A stretch of DNA of 8,725 bases, from assembly GCA_044375455.1 (NCBI GenBank), contig JBILMQ010000148.1:1-8725 (forward strand), written 5' to 3'. Position numbers and translations under genes: made by a program. This DNA comes from JBEIHX01 sp044375455. Lineage in GTDB: Bacteria > Pseudomonadota > Alphaproteobacteria > Caulobacterales > Aquidulcibacteraceae. Below are positions 1 to 6,024 of this stretch, in pieces. Under the pieces are notes generated by a model, which saw nothing but the letters and a program-made list of their open reading frames with translations, searched no databases and was not told the origin of the DNA. Position 1 is the stretch's first letter. The number at the start of each line of letters is the position of its first letter.

Positions 1-2
1 CC

Positions 3-173
3 CTGGCTCCAACTGCGTCCCTGGCTCCACGCGTCTGGGACCCAAGTGTCCGGGCCAGGCCGGCTTTGCGTCATTTTGCCGCCTGCAGAACGCCCGCACT
101 CCTCCAGGCGTTCTGTGCCGCGCTCGATGCGCTGCCGGCGCTTCAAGCGTTTCGCCGCGCGCCTTTGCCTTAA
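3..173 (+). CDS. possible 3' end of a glutathione S-transferase-like gene (partial)
   Basis: One forward frame is open from the window edge to a TAA at 171-173. Its last residues read QAFCAALDALPALQAFRRAP, followed by L-P and the stop. This resembles the C-terminal end of glutathione S-transferases, where a pattern like 'lxaFxxrxxaLPaixaYxxsp' closes the all-helical domain. The start lies outside the window, so no catalytic residue can be checked, and the upstream part (about residues 1-25) is not convincingly GST-like. Other frames are also open here because the DNA is GC-rich. If real, the gene converges on the MFS gene ending at 333. The call rests on a short motif and is tentative; it could be a chance open frame. 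Confidence 0.3.
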   Translation: MAPTASLAPRVWDPSVRARPALRHFAACRTPALLQAFCAALDALPALQAFRRAPLP

Positions 174-212
174 GCGCTCCCGTGGCTAGCGCAGTTTCAG
201 GGCTGGCGCAAG

Positions 213-224
213 ATTGGATACAAT
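213..224. promoter_or_regulatory. operator-like palindrome, VanR/GntR type (site A)
   Basis: ATTGGATACAAT has perfect ATTG/CAAT arms around GATA. It differs at one base from ATTGGATCCAAT, the VanR (GntR/FCD family) operator of Caulobacter as I recall it. The wider 17 bases at 208-224 (GCAAGATTGGATACAAT) match 1830-1846 upstream of the ThDP-enzyme gene with two mismatches. Here the site lies downstream of the leftward MFS gene, so the promoter it would control is not obvious. It could serve a leftward gene beyond the window edge. Confidence 0.45.
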
Positions 225-300
225 GCGGATGGAAAAGCTCCGCCTCCCGATGGCATACGGGAGCTGTCGGCGGGCCGGTCCGTGGAGCGCCATGCCGCGA

Positions 301-324
301 GGGCTGGGGGCGGGGCTGGGGGCG
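301..324 (+). repeat. perfect 12-bp tandem repeat x2 with G-quadruplex pattern
   Basis: GGGCTGGGGGCG occurs twice back to back (301-312, 313-324). Read as G-tracts on the + strand, there are four runs of 3, 5, 4 and 5 G (301-303, 306-310, 312-315, 318-322) separated by loops of 2, 1 and 2 bases, a canonical intramolecular G-quadruplex pattern. It begins 9 bases beyond the stop codon of the leftward MFS gene, on the strand that is the template for that gene. Whether it folds or affects transcription is unknown. Confidence 0.6.
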
Positions 325-332
325 CAGCCGGA

Positions 333-1685
333 TCATGTGCTATCGTTCAGGAGAGCCGCGGCGCGGGCGCGCGCCCGCTTCATCCCCATGCCGAGAAATG
401 CGGCGGCAAGGCCCACGGAGAGAACGCTCGTCACCGCAAGCGACTTGCCCACGCCCTGCGGTCCGCCAAAGACATAATCGGTCAGGACCGCGGTCAGCAC
501 CGGGGCGAGCCCAAGGCCTAGGATGTTGACGGTGGTCAGATAAACCGCGCTCGCCACCCCACGCATGCGATTGGGCGTGAGCGCCTGAACCATCGCGCCC
601 TGAAGGCCGCCCACCATGCTGGCGGTGAACATGCCGCAGCAGAACAGGCCGATCGCAACCGCCTCATTCGGTGACAGATACGCGCCCAGAAAGAAGGGAA
701 CCTGAACCCAGGCGACCTGGAAGGCCACAGCGATCGGTGCCTCAGGGTGTCCCTTCTTTTGAACTGCGTCCGCCCAAAGTCCGCCGAGGAGCACGCCCGA
801 TGTGCCAAGCGCTGCAAAGCCAAGGCCCATCAAAAGCCCGACTTCAGCGATCGTGAGCCCGTGGACCCGCATGAAATACGACGGCCCCCAAACCATGAAG
901 CCGTAATTGTTGATGGCGAAGCCCGCAAAGCCAATGAACATCAACACGAACAGCGTTTTGTTGGCCTTGAAGTAGGCAATGGCGTCCGCGGTCGAAATTA
1001 CCTCTTCAGACGCGGACTTGCGCCGCGGCGGGTCGCGCAAGGTGAAGTGAACAAGGAGCGCGACAAGAAGCCCAGGCACGCCGAGCCCGATGAACAAAAC
1101 CTGCCACGGTGCCAAGGGGCCAACCAGCGGCAGAACAGGCTGCGCGCGCTCCGCCCAATCCAGCAAGAGGCTACCGAGATAAACCGCAAGGCCTCCCCCA
1201 ATCGAGGAGCCTGAGGCGAAGATCGCCATCGCAAAACTTCGCTGATGCGGGCGGAAACTGTCCGGGATTGTGGAATACGCCACCGGGTTAACCGACGCCT
1301 CTCCGGCCCCGACCATCATTCGGGCCACGAAGAGCTGCCAGAAATTGTTTGCAAAGCCGCACGCGACCATCGCAAGGCTCCACACGGTGATCCCCAGCGT
1401 CAACGCCGGCGGGCGGGCATGGCGGTCGACCCAGCGGCCGAAGGGGAACGAAAAGACGACGTAGAAGAGCACAAAGGCAAGGCCCGCCAGCGCGCTGATC
1501 TGCGTGTCGTTCAGGCCCATCTCCTGGCGAAGGGGATCGATGACGAGACTGAGCGCAAGGCGATCGACGAATGCGAAGATGTAGGCGAGGGTGATGACCG
1601 CGACGGTGAAGTACGCATAAGGAAGGCTTGGATAGGGCGGGTTGGCGTCGGGCGGCAGTCCCTGGCTTGCAGGCGTTTGTCCCAT
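333..1685 (-). CDS. MFS transporter, spinster-like (12 TM)
   Basis: The 450-residue product is an inner-membrane major facilitator superfamily carrier. After a proline-rich cytoplasmic tail of about 22 residues come twelve hydrophobic segments. The first ends in D41-R42 (FAFVDRLALS), as in spinster-type MFS proteins. The loop between helices 2 and 3 carries a motif A version, GRWVDRHARPP (about residues 83-93), and helix 4 has ARMMVGAGEAS with R122 and E129. The loop after helix 6 is basic (residues about 225-240). The ATG at 1685 is preceded on the minus strand by GGAG ten bases upstream. The gene is transcribed divergently from the ThDP-enzyme gene and shares a regulatory region with it. 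Relatives move organic acids, aromatic acids or lipids; the substrate cannot be read here, but import of the cluster's substrate is the natural guess. No T-rich terminator follows. Confidence 0.93.
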   Translation of the reverse strand: MGQTPASQGLPPDANPPYPSLPYAYFTVAVITLAYIFAFVDRLALSLVIDPLRQEMGLNDTQISALAGLAFVLFYVVFSFPFGRWVDRHARPPALTLGITVWSLAMVACGFANNFWQLFVARMMVGAGEASVNPVAYSTIPDSFRPHQRSFAMAIFASGSSIGGGLAVYLGSLLLDWAERAQPVLPLVGPLAPWQVLFIGLGVPGLLVALLVHFTLRDPPRRKSASEEVISTADAIAYFKANKTLFVLMFIGFAGFAINNYGFMVWGPSYFMRVHGLTIAEVGLLMGLGFAALGTSGVLLGGLWADAVQKKGHPEAPIAVAFQVAWVQVPFFLGAYLSPNEAVAIGLFCCGMFTASMVGGLQGAMVQALTPNRMRGVASAVYLTTVNILGLGLAPVLTAVLTDYVFGGPQGVGKSLAVTSVLSVGLAAAFLGMGMKRARARAAALLNDST

Positions 1686-1923
1686 GATGTCCGGTCTCCG
1701 TCACAATCCAATCCGCCCGGCTCCAGCCGCACGGCCCAAGTGCATCCACTTTAACTCAACAAGCCCCCCCAACCCGCCGTCGCGGGCGCAGAGCCAAGCG
1801 ACTCACAGTGCATGCGGCCACAGGCGTTGGCAAGATTGCATACACTCCTCTTGTAACGGTCGCGATCTCACGCCTTAATGCATGTCTGAAATGCTTCGCT
1901 GACAGGACGGACCGGGGGAGAGA
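1686..1923. promoter_or_regulatory. divergent promoter region between MFS and ThDP-enzyme genes
   Basis: These 238 bases separate two divergent genes and must hold promoters for both. The rightward side has a possible -35 TTGGCA (1827-1832) and a weak -10 TTGTAA (1851-1856), 18 bases apart. The operator-like site at 1835-1846 sits exactly between them, a layout expected for a repressor. No convincing leftward promoter is seen. A run of seven C (1764-1770) is the only other marked feature. GGGGGAG at 1914-1920 acts as the purine-rich ribosome site for the gene at 1924, with a short 3-base spacing. Confidence 0.5.
1835..1846. promoter_or_regulatory. operator-like palindrome, VanR/GntR type (site B)
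   Basis: ATTGCATACACT shares its first ten bases exactly with the site upstream of the TonB-dependent receptor (6025-6034). It shares a 17-base context with site A at 208-224, with two mismatches. The TTG/CA core and 12-base imperfect dyad fit GntR/FCD operators. It lies between the candidate -35 and -10 of the rightward ThDP-enzyme gene, about 80 bases before its start codon and 150 bases before the leftward MFS start, so one bound repressor could affect both. Confidence 0.5.
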
Positions 1924-3660
1924 ATGACCACAAAGCGCGCTGCCGGCGAACTGGTCGCCGCTGCTCTGGCGGGGCTTGGCGTGAGGGAGGTGTTTGCGCT
2001 GCACGGCAGCCACCTCGACCCCCTGTTCGTGGCCTGCAGCGAGTTCGGCATCCGGCTGACCGATACGCGCCACGAGGCGTCGGCAGGCCATGCCGCGGAT
2101 GGATACGCCCGCGCATCCAACGGCAAGCTCGGTGTCTGTGCGGTCACCGCAGGACCTGGCTTCACCAATGCCCTGACTGCGATCGCCAACGCCTATCTCG
2201 ACCGCATTCCCACGATGTTCATCGCGGGTGCCGCGCCGTTGCGGGAAGCCGAAGCCAACACCCTGCAGGGCGGGTTCGACGCCATCGCCATGGCGCGGCC
2301 TGTCACCAAATGGGCCGCGCGGGTCAGCGACCCTCACCGCATCGTCGAATATGTCCGCAGGGCAGGCGAGATCGCCCTGTCTGGTTCGCCGGGCCCTGTG
2401 TTTCTGGAAATCCCAATCGACGTCATGTTCTGGCCGATCGAGGATGCCCCGCCTGACGTGTCGACCTGGGTTCGGCCAGCGCCAGCGGCCCCCGCCGCCG
2501 ACGCCGTCCAAGCCCTCGTTGCGCTTCTGCGAACCGCAGAACGACCGGTCATCATCGCCGGGGGCGGGGCTGTCCTCAGCAATTCCGCGTCGCGTCTCAA
2601 GGCTTTCGCAGAGATGACCGCCACGCCCGTTATCGCAAGCCAGAAGGCGCTTGGCATTCTGCCTGACGATCATCCTCTCTACGCTGGGGCGGCCGCAGGC
2701 CTTGCCGCCGCCGCCAGCGTCGGCCAACCTGCAGACGCGGTGCTTCTGGTTGGCGCGCGGCAGGGCATGTTTCTTGGCGGCGCGATGGGCGCAATCATTC
2801 CCCAGTCCGCCAAACTCGCCCAGATTGAGGCCAATCCTGAGGAAATCGGCCGCGTCCGCATGGCCGACATCGCCGTGGTCGCAGATGCGGCCAGAACCCT
2901 GGATGCCCTGATCGAGGCAGCCAAGGGCATGAAGTGGAAGAAGCGCTCCGCCTGGGCGTCGACCTTGCGCGAGTTTCGCGCCCGCCCCCGCGCAGCTCTC
3001 GACGCCGCTCCCAAAGAAACCGCTCCAGGCCGCATCCATCCCGGCCACGCCGTGGCCGCGGTCATGGATGCGCTTCCCCACGGCACGGCCGTCGTCACCG
3101 ATGGTGGGGAAGCCGGAAACTGGGTGGGCGATCTCGTGCGTTCGCCCGGCGGGGGCCAGCACTTGCGCTGCGGCTATCTCGGATGCCTTGGAGTGTCGCC
3201 GGGCTTCGCCATCGGTGCGGCCCGCGCCGACCCCTCACGCCCCGTCGTGTGCTTCGCCGGCGACGGAGGAGCAGGCTTCAACATACAGGAGCTCGACACG
3301 ATGATGCGGCATAAGCTGCCCATCGTGACCGTCGTTCTCAACAACGCCGAATGGGGGATGTCGCGCAACGCGCAAAATCTTTTGTACGGTCGCCAACGCG
3401 AAGTCATCGTGGCGCTCGCCGAAACGCATTTTGAAACCGTTGGAGAGGGTTTCGGCGTTCCAGGCGTCCGGGTCGATCGCTATGAGGACATTATGCCGGC
3501 CGTGCGCAAGGCCTTCGAGGCAGGAGAGCCCCGCTTGATCAATCTCATGATCGATCCCGCCGTCATGCACCCTCGTACACGGATGATGGTCGGCGACGTC
3601 AGCGGCGCGGATGGGGTGCCTATACCGTACTATGCGAATATTCCCAATAAGCCGGTCTGA
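1924..3660 (+). CDS. benzaldehyde-lyase-type thiamine-diphosphate-dependent enzyme
   Basis: The 578-residue cytoplasmic protein has the three-domain layout of the acetolactate synthase / benzaldehyde lyase superfamily: pyrimidine-binding domain about 4-170, middle domain about 190-320, pyrophosphate-binding domain about 390-545. E51 in DTRHEASAGHAADGYAR is the expected catalytic glutamate. The ThDP/Mg signature runs from G446-D447-G448 to N473-N474. The N-terminal FALHGSHLD and NTLQGGFD segments match benzaldehyde lyase best as I recall it, with H30 and Q115 at its H29 and Q113 positions. The enzyme should cleave or form acyloins (2-hydroxy ketones) or cleave a 2-hydroxyacyl-CoA; true acetolactate synthase is unlikely because no biosynthetic genes are nearby. 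C416 lies where benzaldehyde lyase has His415, and M479 where it has Ala480, so substrate specificity probably differs. The ATG at 1924 follows GGGGGAG. A CoA-transferase gene follows 274 bases later. Confidence 0.88.
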   Translation: MTTKRAAGELVAAALAGLGVREVFALHGSHLDPLFVACSEFGIRLTDTRHEASAGHAADGYARASNGKLGVCAVTAGPGFTNALTAIANAYLDRIPTMFIAGAAPLREAEANTLQGGFDAIAMARPVTKWAARVSDPHRIVEYVRRAGEIALSGSPGPVFLEIPIDVMFWPIEDAPPDVSTWVRPAPAAPAADAVQALVALLRTAERPVIIAGGGAVLSNSASRLKAFAEMTATPVIASQKALGILPDDHPLYAGAAAGLAAAASVGQPADAVLLVGARQGMFLGGAMGAIIPQSAKLAQIEANPEEIGRVRMADIAVVADAARTLDALIEAAKGMKWKKRSAWASTLREFRARPRAALDAAPKETAPGRIHPGHAVAAVMDALPHGTAVVTDGGEAGNWVGDLVRSPGGGQHLRCGYLGCLGVSPGFAIGAARADPSRPVVCFAGDGGAGFNIQELDTMMRHKLPIVTVVLNNAEWGMSRNAQNLLYGRQREVIVALAETHFETVGEGFGVPGVRVDRYEDIMPAVRKAFEAGEPRLINLMIDPAVMHPRTRMMVGDVSGADGVPIPYYANIPNKPV

Positions 3661-3934
3661 GCCGAGCGCCTTGTGCGCGATGTGGCCAGCGCCGAGGCGC
3701 AGACGCGCCGTGGTCGGACGCCGTCGGCCCACTGTACCCCCCCGGAGCGGGGCTGCAGCGGTCAGCGCCTGTTGAGTGGGGTATGCGACGAGTGGTTGAG
3801 ATGATGGAGACGACTGACAGATGGAAGCCCTCGCCCGGAGGGCAAGATGTGGTCTGGGTGCGCGCCGGCAAGCGGCCTGACCGGGGGATCCGTTCCATGC
3901 GCGGTGGGGTCGCACGCCTGACCCGGGGGTACCC
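3661..3934 (+). other. 274-base gap between ThDP-enzyme and CoA-transferase genes
   Basis: This is long for an operon junction. GCCCTC (3827-3832) and GAGGGC (3838-3843) make a perfect 6-bp hairpin with a 5-base loop and no T-run. A run of seven C lies at 3737-3743. GCCTGACCGGGGG (3875) recurs nearly identically as GCCTGACCCGGGGG (3916), and the second copy supplies the G-rich stretch just before the CoA-transferase ATG. A 45-codon open frame (3801-3938, starting MMETTDRWK) ends on a TGA overlapping the ATG of the next gene; I do not recognise its product. No operator copy like those at 1835 and 6025 is present. Confidence 0.5.
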
Positions 3935-5116
3935 ATGAGCGGAGCGCTCACAGGCGTGCGCGCGATTGAACTGGGCCAGCTGATCGCTGGCCCGTTCTGC
4001 GGCCAATTGCTCGCCGACATGGGTGCCGACGTGATCAAAGTCGAGCCCCCTGGATCGGGCGATCCAATGCGGCAATGGGGCAATGGGAACCACAAGGTTT
4101 GGTGGTCGGTCATCGCGCGCAACAAACGCTGCGTGACCGCGGATCTGCGCCATCCGCGCGGGCAAGACCTTGTGCGGCGTCTCGTCGAGACGGCGGATAT
4201 CCTGATCGAAAACTTCCGGCCTGGTACGCTCGAGAAATGGGGCCTGGGACCTGACGCGCTGCGCGCGATCAATCCGCGCCTTGTCCTTGTGCGCGTGTCG
4301 GGTTTTGGCCAAACCGGGCCGTATGCCCATCGACCCGGCTTCGCGGTCGTGGGCGAGGCGATGGGCGGGCTCAGGCACCTCATCGGCGAGGCCGATCGCC
4401 CGCCAGCGCGCGCAGGCATCTCAATCGGCGATACGCTGGCTGCAACATACGCCTGCCTGGGCGCTCTGGCGGCGCTCCAGGCGCGTCAGGCGACTGGTGT
4501 CGGCCAAGTGGTAGATGCGTCCATCTACGAATCCGTCCTGCAGGTAATGGAAAGCCTGATCGTTGACTATGACGCAAACGGCGTGATCCGGGAGCGATCC
4601 GGTTCATTCCTGCCAGGAATCGCCCCCTCCAACGCCTATCCCTGCAAGGACGGCACAATGGTGATCGGAGCCAACCAGGACACCGTCTTCGCCCGCCTCG
4701 CGCAAGCCATGGGCAGGCCGGAGCTGGCGCGGGATCCGCGCTACCAGACCCACCGCGCACGGGGCGCGCATCAGGCCGAATTGGATGCAATCGTCTCCGA
4801 ATGGACGCGTACGCTCACGATGGCGGAATTGGACGAGTTGATGGATGCCCACGCCATTCCGGCGGGCCGTATCTTCACCGCGCCCGATATGCTTGCCGAT
4901 CCGCATTTCACCGCCCGCGAGTCGCTTGTGGAGGTTGCGCATCCCGAGCTTGGGATGCTCCGAATGCAAAACGCCTTTCCGCGGTTGTCGCAAAACCCAA
5001 GCAGCGTCAGATGGCCAGGTCCTGCGCTTGGTGCGCACAATGAGGAGGTCTTCAAAGGCCTTCTTGGGATGGGCGCTGACGAACTGGCCGCGCTCAAGGC
5101 GGAAGGCGTTATTTGA
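3935..5116 (+). CDS. CaiB/BaiF family (class III) CoA-transferase
   Basis: The 393-residue length is normal for this family, which moves CoA from an acyl-CoA donor to a carboxylic acid through a mixed anhydride on an aspartate. Family marks are IAGPFCGQLLADMGADVIKVE (residues 17-37), ENFRPGTLEKWGLG (92-105), SGFGQTGPY and GQVVDASIYESVLQVM; D194 in this last segment is the expected nucleophile. The residue before AGP is I17, whereas formyl-CoA:oxalate CoA-transferase has its active-site Gln17 there, so an oxalate role is unlikely. Donor and acceptor cannot be deduced. Relatives act on carnitine, 2-hydroxy, dicarboxylic, aromatic and bile acids. The ATG at 3935 follows a G-run (3925-3929) five bases away. 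The upstream neighbour is the ThDP enzyme; the pair may share a pathway with CoA-activated intermediates. Confidence 0.92.
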   Translation: MSGALTGVRAIELGQLIAGPFCGQLLADMGADVIKVEPPGSGDPMRQWGNGNHKVWWSVIARNKRCVTADLRHPRGQDLVRRLVETADILIENFRPGTLEKWGLGPDALRAINPRLVLVRVSGFGQTGPYAHRPGFAVVGEAMGGLRHLIGEADRPPARAGISIGDTLAATYACLGALAALQARQATGVGQVVDASIYESVLQVMESLIVDYDANGVIRERSGSFLPGIAPSNAYPCKDGTMVIGANQDTVFARLAQAMGRPELARDPRYQTHRARGAHQAELDAIVSEWTRTLTMAELDELMDAHAIPAGRIFTAPDMLADPHFTARESLVEVAHPELGMLRMQNAFPRLSQNPSSVRWPGPALGAHNEEVFKGLLGMGADELAALKAEGVI

Positions 5117-5194
5117 AAGCTGCCCCGACAGCCTCGGCGCAGGTCCGCGCGTTTTCCTTGGCGCGCGTTCTCCCGTGCGTTTTCCAGCCTCCGA

Positions 5195-5230
5195 CTGGCG
5201 AACGGGCTGGCGAGCGGGCTGGCGAGCGGG
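5195..5230 (+). repeat. 12-bp tandem repeat, three units
   Basis: CTGGCGAACGGG (5195-5206) is followed by two identical units CTGGCGAGCGGG (5207-5218, 5219-5230), then CTAGGG, the degenerate start of a fourth. The unit start CTGGCG is also the start of the right arm of the adjacent inverted repeat (5263), so the units could compete to pair with its left arm. It lies about 80 bases beyond the CoA-transferase stop codon. Confidence 0.8.
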
Positions 5231-5237
5231 CTAGGGC

Positions 5238-5274
5238 ATGAGCCGCCAGGGTGCCGTTCGGGCTGGCGGCTCAT
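5238..5274. terminator. perfect 12-bp inverted repeat, possible bidirectional transcript end
   Basis: ATGAGCCGCCAG (5238-5249) and CTGGCGGCTCAT (5263-5274) are exact reverse complements around a 13-base loop. The position in a convergent gap, about 120 bases beyond the CoA-transferase stop and 250 bases beyond the GlcG/HbpS-like stop, suits a shared transcript end or RNA-stabilising hairpin. No T-run follows on either strand, so it is not a textbook intrinsic terminator. It could instead be a dispersed palindromic element or a protein-binding site. Confidence 0.45.
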
Positions 5275-5522
5275 ACGCGATGCGTCACGTTGCGCGCTGC
5301 TTCCCCGGCCGGGCGCGCGCCGCTGCATCTTCCGCCACGTCCGCAAGCCGCACCCACCCACAGCCCGCTTGCGACCAATAGCCGCAAGACGCTCCGTAAA
5401 CCAATCAGAGGCGAGGGCGTCGGTTAAGCCCCGGGATACCGAAGAGGGACGCTGCGGACGCAATGGTGCCCGCACGTCGGCCGCCCCTGGTCTCTACGCG
5501 AGGCCTGCGCGGCGCGCCTGCA

Positions 5523-5948
5523 TCACCCGGCCAACGCGTCAAGGGCTGCCTGGGCGACGATCATGTCCTGCTCATAATGCCCGCCGCTCACGCCGATCCC
5601 GCCAATGGTCTTGCCATCCTCAGCAATCGGAAAACCGCCGCCGAAAACGATCAGGCGAGGCGTGTGCACAATCCCATGCAAGAGCGGCGGGTCGTTCTTG
5701 ATGAATTCGTACCAGCCATGGGTCGGAATCCCAAAACTTACCGCTGTGTAGGCCTTGTTCGTCGCAATCTCGACAGACAGCAACTCAGCCCCGTCCATGC
5801 GCCGGAATGCTTTGAGCACCCCAGATTCGTCCACGATCGAGATCGCCATGGGAACGCCGATCTCTGCGGCTTTGGCCGTCGCGGCCTCGATCGCCGTATC
5901 GGCCGCGGCTTGGCTGATGGTGAGCCGGGTGAGCGAATTCTGAGCCAT
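5523..5948 (-). CDS. GlcG/HbpS-family (DUF336) small protein
   Basis: The 141-residue protein begins MAQNSLTRLTISQA and has the family layout: an N-terminal helix (about 11-30), a strand with VDESGVLKAFRRMDGA (39-54), KAYTAVSFG (65-73), and the signature FGGGFPI followed by GGIGVSGGHYEQD (residues 102-128). HbpS members bind haem, GlcG is linked to glycolate use, and relatives are common in catabolic clusters, often beside TonB-dependent receptors; the biochemical role is mostly unknown. No signal peptide is visible, so it is probably cytoplasmic. The start at 5948 is preferred over an upstream ATG at 5981 because AAGGGA lies six bases before it on the minus strand and family homology begins there. 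It is divergent from the receptor gene and shares the operator-bearing region. Confidence 0.88.
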   Translation of the reverse strand: MAQNSLTRLTISQAAADTAIEAATAKAAEIGVPMAISIVDESGVLKAFRRMDGAELLSVEIATNKAYTAVSFGIPTHGWYEFIKNDPPLLHGIVHTPRLIVFGGGFPIAEDGKTIGGIGVSGGHYEQDMIVAQAALDALAG

Positions 5949-5961
5949 GCCAATTCCCTTT

Positions 5962-5973
5962 ATTGAGTACAGT
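5962..5973. promoter_or_regulatory. weaker operator-like site (site D)
   Basis: ATTGAGTACAGT keeps ATTG and TACA of the repeated motif but differs at the two central positions. It overlaps the candidate -10 of the leftward GlcG/HbpS-like gene and ends 14 bases before its start codon. Its centre is 63 bases from site C, about six helical turns. The match is poor enough that chance cannot be excluded. Confidence 0.3.
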
Positions 5974-5994
5974 TGAAGCAAAAACCTTGCTCAA
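5966..5994 (-). promoter_or_regulatory. candidate promoter of the GlcG/HbpS-like gene
   Basis: On the minus strand, TTGAGC (5994-5989) and TGTACT (5971-5966) are 17 bases apart and fit a sigma-70-type -35/-10 pair moderately (4 of 6 in each hexamer). The implied leader is very short, holding the AAGGGA ribosome site before the ATG at 5948. Site D overlaps the -10. Confidence 0.35.
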
Positions 5995-6024
5995 AACCAA
6001 GAAAACCGCTTGTCGACGGGCCGT

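Larger units (their letters stand above)
1..332. other. left-edge region without a confident complete gene
   Basis: This stretch lies left of the leftward MFS gene. An 11-base sequence, CCCTGGCTCCA, occurs at 1-11 and again at 19-29, an 18-base-period partial tandem repeat. CAGAACGCC (86-94) and GGCGTTCTG (107-115) form a perfect 9-bp inverted repeat around a 12-base loop, with no T-run on either side, so it is not a classical terminator. A possible gene end lies at 3-173, an operator-like palindrome at 213-224 and a G-rich tandem repeat at 301-324; these are listed separately. No RNA gene is recognisable. Confidence 0.6.
5117..5522. other. 406-base convergent intergenic region with repeats
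   Basis: The region lies between two gene 3' ends (rightward CoA-transferase, leftward GlcG/HbpS-like gene). Its left half contains the 12-bp tandem repeat at 5195-5230 and the perfect inverted repeat at 5238-5274, listed separately. A smaller palindrome, ACGC-gat-GCGT, follows at 5275-5285. From about 5290 to 5522 I see only GC-rich sequence without a recognisable gene, RNA or operator. A minus-strand open frame covers the region (5475 leftward into the CoA-transferase gene) but its translation, with a PLAS-repeat and many Arg/Ser, looks like a shadow. Confidence 0.6.

Noticed and set aside
86..115. 9-bp inverted repeat as a terminator or attachment site
   Set aside because: It has no T-run and no neighbouring integrase or duplicate; it also falls inside a possible coding end, so no function can be supported.
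182..529. forward open frame at the left side
   Set aside because: It overlaps the C-terminal part of the MFS gene in antisense and has shadow-like composition; no family resemblance.
1756..3162. 468-codon minus-strand open frame opposite the ThDP-enzyme gene
   Set aside because: It is antisense to a gene with clear family motifs; its translation is Arg/Gly/His-rich with no recognisable domain, a usual shadow in GC-rich DNA.
3235..4419. 394-codon minus-strand open frame across the ThDP-enzyme end and the CoA-transferase start
   Set aside because: It spans two well-supported rightward genes, and its Arg/Pro/Ser-rich translation shows no family features.
1924..5116. oxalate degradation pair (oxalyl-CoA decarboxylase plus formyl-CoA transferase)
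   Set aside because: The ThDP enzyme has benzaldehyde-lyase-type HGSH and NTLQ motifs, and the transferase has Ile where formyl-CoA:oxalate transferase has Gln17.
4771..5475. 234-codon minus-strand open frame reaching into the convergent gap
   Set aside because: Part of it is antisense to the CoA-transferase gene; the rest is Arg/Ser-rich and includes a PLAS repeat that is only the 12-bp tandem repeat translated.
5949..5981. extended GlcG/HbpS-like start at 5981
   Set aside because: The 11 extra residues are not family-like and the AAGGGA ribosome site positions the start at 5948.
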